This document shows positions 7,188-9,992 of a DNA stretch of 9,992 nt, piece after piece. The first letter of the stretch is position 1. Every line of letters begins with the position of its first letter. The DNA lies in contig JASHUX010000434.1 in assembly GCA_030039775.1 (NCBI GenBank), positions 1 to 9,992 on the forward strand, in the 5' to 3' direction. The position numbers were made by a program, and so were the translations under genes. The notes below the pieces were generated by a model. It ran no database searches and had not been told where the DNA came from. It saw nothing but the letters and a program-made list of their open reading frames with translations. The DNA comes from Alphaproteobacteria bacterium. GTDB taxonomy: Bacteria; Pseudomonadota; Alphaproteobacteria; ATCC43930; CGMCC-115725.

Positions 7188-7864
7188 CAATCGACAGAAG
7201 ATGCGAGCGTCATGCTGAGATGGGCCAAGGGCTTGCCGGTTTCCTTCGCCCAGCCGTTAAACGCGACTTGGACCTTGGCCCGGTCGGCCTTGCCCTTGGG
7301 CGTGCCGTCAAGCACGCCCCATTCGTTCAGCGCCTTCACCACCCAGTCGCTGAGGGTGAACGTGTCCTTTCCCGCCATGCGCAGGAATTGCGGGCCGGAG
7401 CCGCCGCCCAAATGGGCGAAGCGTTTGGCGAGGTCGTCCCACAGCCCGACGATGTTGTCGCCCGGCCAATCGGCGAGGTAGGCGCCGACGCCGCCCTTTT
7501 CGTCGGCCAGCGCAACCACCGCCGCGCCGTTGGCATGCACGGCCTGCAGCTTGCCCAGGTGGCGGATCAGCGCCGCGTTCTTCATCAGCCCTTCGATCGC
7601 TTCGTCGCTCATGGCGCGGACGCGGCGCGGATCGAAACCGTGAAACGCCTTCTCGAAGGCAGGCCATTTGGCATCAACCATGTCGTGCTTCAGGCCGGCG
7701 CGGAAAATCCTGAGCGCCATCAGCGACAAATAGCGGTCGTCCGGCACTTTCTTGAGTTCGGCCGCGCTCTTAATTTTGGGGATGCGGTGCTTAAACCGGT
7801 CCTCCAATTCTTTCGCGCCGATGCGCTTCAAAGCCGCTTTTTCGATTTTGGCGAATGCGACCAT
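7187..7864 (-). CDS. Tag-family (DNA-3-methyladenine glycosylase I-like) protein, divergent active site
   Basis: This 225-residue protein belongs to the HhH-GPD DNA glycosylase superfamily, Tag branch, so a role in removing damaged bases from DNA is likely. The match to E. coli Tag is best over AGL-x3-V-x2-K-x3-F-x2-AF-x-GFDP-x2-V-x-AM (56-85) and the hairpin-like LIRHLGKLQAV (99-109). Classical Tag residues are not kept: by my alignment E. coli Glu38 falls on Arg52 and Trp46 on His60, and the protein contains no cysteine, so Tag's Cys/His zinc site is missing. As I recall, a widespread subfamily annotated as 3-methyladenine glycosylase has the same C-terminal layout (WAGLW-like segment, GKDTF, FN-W-ETG-PL), so this is a family trait more than decay. 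ATG 7864 has a strong GAGGAG site and lies 3 bases after the pheT stop. Substrate is unknown; 3-methyladenine should not be assumed. Confidence 0.75.
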   Translation of the reverse strand: MVAFAKIEKAALKRIGAKELEDRFKHRIPKIKSAAELKKVPDDRYLSLMALRIFRAGLKHDMVDAKWPAFEKAFHGFDPRRVRAMSDEAIEGLMKNAALIRHLGKLQAVHANGAAVVALADEKGGVGAYLADWPGDNIVGLWDDLAKRFAHLGGGSGPQFLRMAGKDTFTLSDWVVKALNEWGVLDGTPKGKADRAKVQVAFNGWAKETGKPLAHLSMTLASSVD

Positions 7865-7867
7865 GCT

Positions 7868-9992
7868 TCAGCTCCTCAATTTTCCGCCGGTCGCCTTCTC
7901 GACCGTCTGGATCAGCTTTTTGGAAAAGCCGTCGATCTGCGCGTCGGTGAGGGTCGCGTCGGTCGGCTGCAGCCGCACGGTCACGGCGAGCGACTTTTTG
8001 CCGTCCTCAATGCCCTTGCCCTGATAGACGTCGAACAGCCGCACCTCGGCGATCAGCTTCTTGTCGACGCCGCGCACTGCGCGAAGCAGCGTCTCGGCGG
8101 CGAGATCGGCCGGCACGATAAAGGCGAAATCGCGCTCCACCGGTTGGAACGGCGACGGCCGCAGCAACGGCCGCGCCTTGCCGCGCCCGCGCGGGCTGGG
8201 CAAGGCACCGAGGTAAATCTCGAACCCGACAGCCGGCCCGTCGACCTTGAGCGCCGCCAACACGCCCGGATGAATCTCGCCGAACTGCCCGAGTTTTTTC
8301 GGCCCAAGCCTCAGCGTGCCGGCGCGGCCCGGATGATACCAGGCGGGGGGATCGGCGCCGACCTGGACATTCTCCGCCGCGACCCCGGCCGCCGCGAGCG
8401 CCGCCAGCGCATCGGCCTTTGCCATGAACGCATCGACGGGCTTGCCCGGATCGTCCCAACGCTTGACGCCGCTGGCGCCGACGCGGATTCCGGTCGCCAT
8501 TTCGTCTTGGCCCTCCGGCGTGTCGTCGCGATATTGCGGCCCGATCTCGAATAGCGCCGCGTTGGGCCCGAACCGGTCGGCGTTGCGCTGTGCCGCGGTC
8601 AGAAGATTCGGCAGGATCGACGGCCGCATCTGGTCGAGGCCCGCGGCGATCGGATTGACAAGACGCAAGCTATCCGGCGCGCCACCGAACAGGGCAGCTT
8701 GATCCGGTGGGAGGAAGGAGAAGGTGATCGCCTCGATCAAATCGCGCGACGCGAGTGCGCGGCGTACCGTGTCGGCGCGACGTTGCGACGGATCGAGTGC
8801 GGGCTTCGGCAAATCCGAATCGCGCTTGAGCGGCAGCGCGGGAATGTTGTCGTAGCCGTTGATGCGCAACACCTCCTCGACCAGATCGGCCTCGCCGACA
8901 AGGTCGGCACGCCACGACGGCGGCCGGACCGAGAAGACTTCGTTGCCGCCTTCGATCGAGCAACCGAGCGCTTCGAGAATGCGGCGCTGTTCACGTACGT
9001 CGAGATCGAACCCGCCCAGCGTTTTGGTGCGTTCGGGACGGAACCTGATCGTGCGGCGCCATTCCGGCATCGTGCCAGCCGTGAAAATCTCGCTTGCTTC
9101 GCCGCCGCAGAGTTCGAGAACCAGCTCGGTGGCCAGCTCCATGCCGGGCCGCGTGAATTCGGGATCGAGGCCGCGCTCGAAGCGATAGCGCGCGTCGCTT
9201 TGGATGCCGAGCTTGCGGCCCGTCGCCGCCGTGCGCACCGGATCGAACAGCGCCGCCTCGATGAACACATCGGTCGTGGTCTCGGAACAGCCCGTCGATT
9301 CGCCGCCGATAACGCCGCCGAGACTGACGGCGCCGCTGTCATCGCAAATCACAGTCATGTCGCTGTCGAGCGCATATTCCTTGCCGTCGAGCGCCTTCAG
9401 TTTTTCGCCGGGCCGTGCGCCGCGCAAACGAAGGTCGCCCTTTAGCTTGCCGGCGTCGAAAACATGAAGCGGCCGGCACTGATCGAAGGTGAGGAAGTTG
9501 GTGATGTCGACCAGCGCCGAAATCGGCCGCAGGCCGATGGCGGTGAGACGGTCCTGCAGCCATTGCGGCGACGGACCGTTTTTCGCGCCACGCACCAGCC
9601 GGCCGAGGAACAATGGACAGGCCTTGTCGTCAGGACCGTCGAGATGGACCTTGATCGGCGACGGAAACTTGCCCGGTACCGGGGCGATCTGTTGCGGCGC
9701 GAGCGTGCCGAGGCCCGACGCGGCGAGATCGCGTGCGAGGCCGTACACGCCGAGACAATCGGCACGGTTGGCGGTGATCTTGATGTCGAGCACCGGATCG
9801 TCGAGACCCATCGCCGTGGCGAAACTGGCGCCGACCGCTAGGCCCGCGGGCAGTTCAATAATGCCGGCGTGATCGTCGGACAGGCCGAGCTCGTAGCCCG
9901 AGCACAACATGCCCTGGCTTTCAACGCCGCGGATCTGGCTCGCCTTCAGCACCGCGCCCGTGCGCGGGATCACGGCGCCGATCGGCGCGAAT
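7868..9992 (-). CDS. pheT: Phenylalanine-tRNA ligase beta subunit, partial at right edge
   Basis: Beta subunit of the alpha2-beta2 synthetase that charges tRNA-Phe; it carries tRNA binding and editing of mischarged tyrosine. 707 residues to the stop are visible, and roughly the first 90 are lost beyond base 9992. Seen in order (visible numbering): the end of the EMAP/tRNA-binding domain with GVESQGMLCSGYELGLSDDH (22-41), ITANRADCLGVYGLARDLAA (71-90), the B3/B4 editing domain (about 125-275, with PISALVDITNF and GGVIGGESTG), the B5 domain (about 310-385, with PSWRADLVGEADLVEEVLRI), the catalytic-core-like domain (with MRPSILPNLL), and the C-terminal FDX-ACB domain (613-707, starting SPFQPVERDF). 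The GTG at 9973 is an internal valine (FAPIGAVIP), not a start. pheS is expected just upstream, outside the window. The glycosylase and guaD genes follow at 3-base and 1-base-overlap spacing, so all three are probably one transcript. Confidence 0.97.
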   Translation of the reverse strand, partial: FAPIGAVIPRTGAVLKASQIRGVESQGMLCSGYELGLSDDHAGIIELPAGLAVGASFATAMGLDDPVLDIKITANRADCLGVYGLARDLAASGLGTLAPQQIAPVPGKFPSPIKVHLDGPDDKACPLFLGRLVRGAKNGPSPQWLQDRLTAIGLRPISALVDITNFLTFDQCRPLHVFDAGKLKGDLRLRGARPGEKLKALDGKEYALDSDMTVICDDSGAVSLGGVIGGESTGCSETTTDVFIEAALFDPVRTAATGRKLGIQSDARYRFERGLDPEFTRPGMELATELVLELCGGEASEIFTAGTMPEWRRTIRFRPERTKTLGGFDLDVREQRRILEALGCSIEGGNEVFSVRPPSWRADLVGEADLVEEVLRINGYDNIPALPLKRDSDLPKPALDPSQRRADTVRRALASRDLIEAITFSFLPPDQAALFGGAPDSLRLVNPIAAGLDQMRPSILPNLLTAAQRNADRFGPNAALFEIGPQYRDDTPEGQDEMATGIRVGASGVKRWDDPGKPVDAFMAKADALAALAAAGVAAENVQVGADPPAWYHPGRAGTLRLGPKKLGQFGEIHPGVLAALKVDGPAVGFEIYLGALPSPRGRGKARPLLRPSPFQPVERDFAFIVPADLAAETLLRAVRGVDKKLIAEVRLFDVYQGKGIEDGKKSLAVTVRLQPTDATLTDAQIDGFSKKLIQTVEKATGGKLRS
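7872..7877 (-). promoter_or_regulatory. Strong Shine-Dalgarno site for the Tag-like gene
   Basis: Read on the minus strand, GAGGAG is followed by the 7-base spacer CTGAAGC and the ATG at 7864. The site lies inside the last codons of pheT, and the spacer includes the pheT stop codon. It fixes the start of the glycosylase gene and suggests independent ribosome loading within the shared transcript. Confidence 0.8.

Noticed and set aside
7139..8554. Plus-strand open frame of 471 codons antisense to the Tag-like gene and pheT
   Set aside because: It is very rich in Arg, His, Gln and Asp, shows no recognisable motif, and lies opposite two genes with clear family matches. Long antisense frames are common in GC-rich DNA.
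8699..9445. Plus-strand open frame of 248 codons antisense to pheT
   Set aside because: No motif and no ribosome site; pheT reads without interruption on the other strand through all its domains.

Overview
The window is a compact, visibly GC-rich stretch of bacterial chromosome. Its gene content and order point to an alphaproteobacterium: tsaE, an AmgK-type kinase, a MurU-type nucleotidyltransferase and an alphaproteobacterial-style AddB lie head to tail, and a thioredoxin-reductase-like ferredoxin-NADP reductase sits nearby. The order within the class cannot be fixed; a Rhodospirillales-like organism is a guess. I see no RNA gene, insertion sequence, CRISPR array, prophage gene or att site. 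Almost every base is coding, and the longest non-coding gap is 87 bases.

Layout. (1) Bases 1-703, minus strand: the N-terminal two thirds of a type-2 ferredoxin/flavodoxin-NADP reductase, cut by the left edge. (2) Bases 704-790: a short divergent intergenic region. (3) Bases 791-5899, plus strand: a tightly packed operon of tsaE (t6A tRNA modification ATPase), an amgK-like sugar kinase, a murU-like nucleotidyltransferase (together the MurNAc/peptidoglycan recycling route to UDP-MurNAc) and addB (nuclease subunit of the AddAB recombination enzyme). Adjacent genes overlap by 8 and 4 bases or are 3 bases apart. (4) Bases 5862-9992, minus strand: a second operon read toward the first, pheT (cut by the right edge), a Tag-like DNA glycosylase and guaD (guanine deaminase). 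Here pheT and the glycosylase gene are 3 bases apart, and the glycosylase and guaD genes overlap by one base (TGATG). The two operons collide tail to tail, with the last 38 bases of addB and guaD shared.

How the genes work together. The plus-strand operon mixes translation quality (t6A), cell-wall sugar salvage and double-strand break repair; the shared theme is housekeeping growth functions, not one pathway. The minus-strand operon joins a tRNA synthetase with a base-excision-type protein and a purine salvage/catabolic enzyme. No new multi-gene system is evident. The points worth a second look are the absence of addA after addB, the guaD tail that lies inside addB, unusual residues in the nucleotide-binding signature of the MurU-like enzyme, and a Tag-family protein without the classical Tag catalytic and zinc residues.
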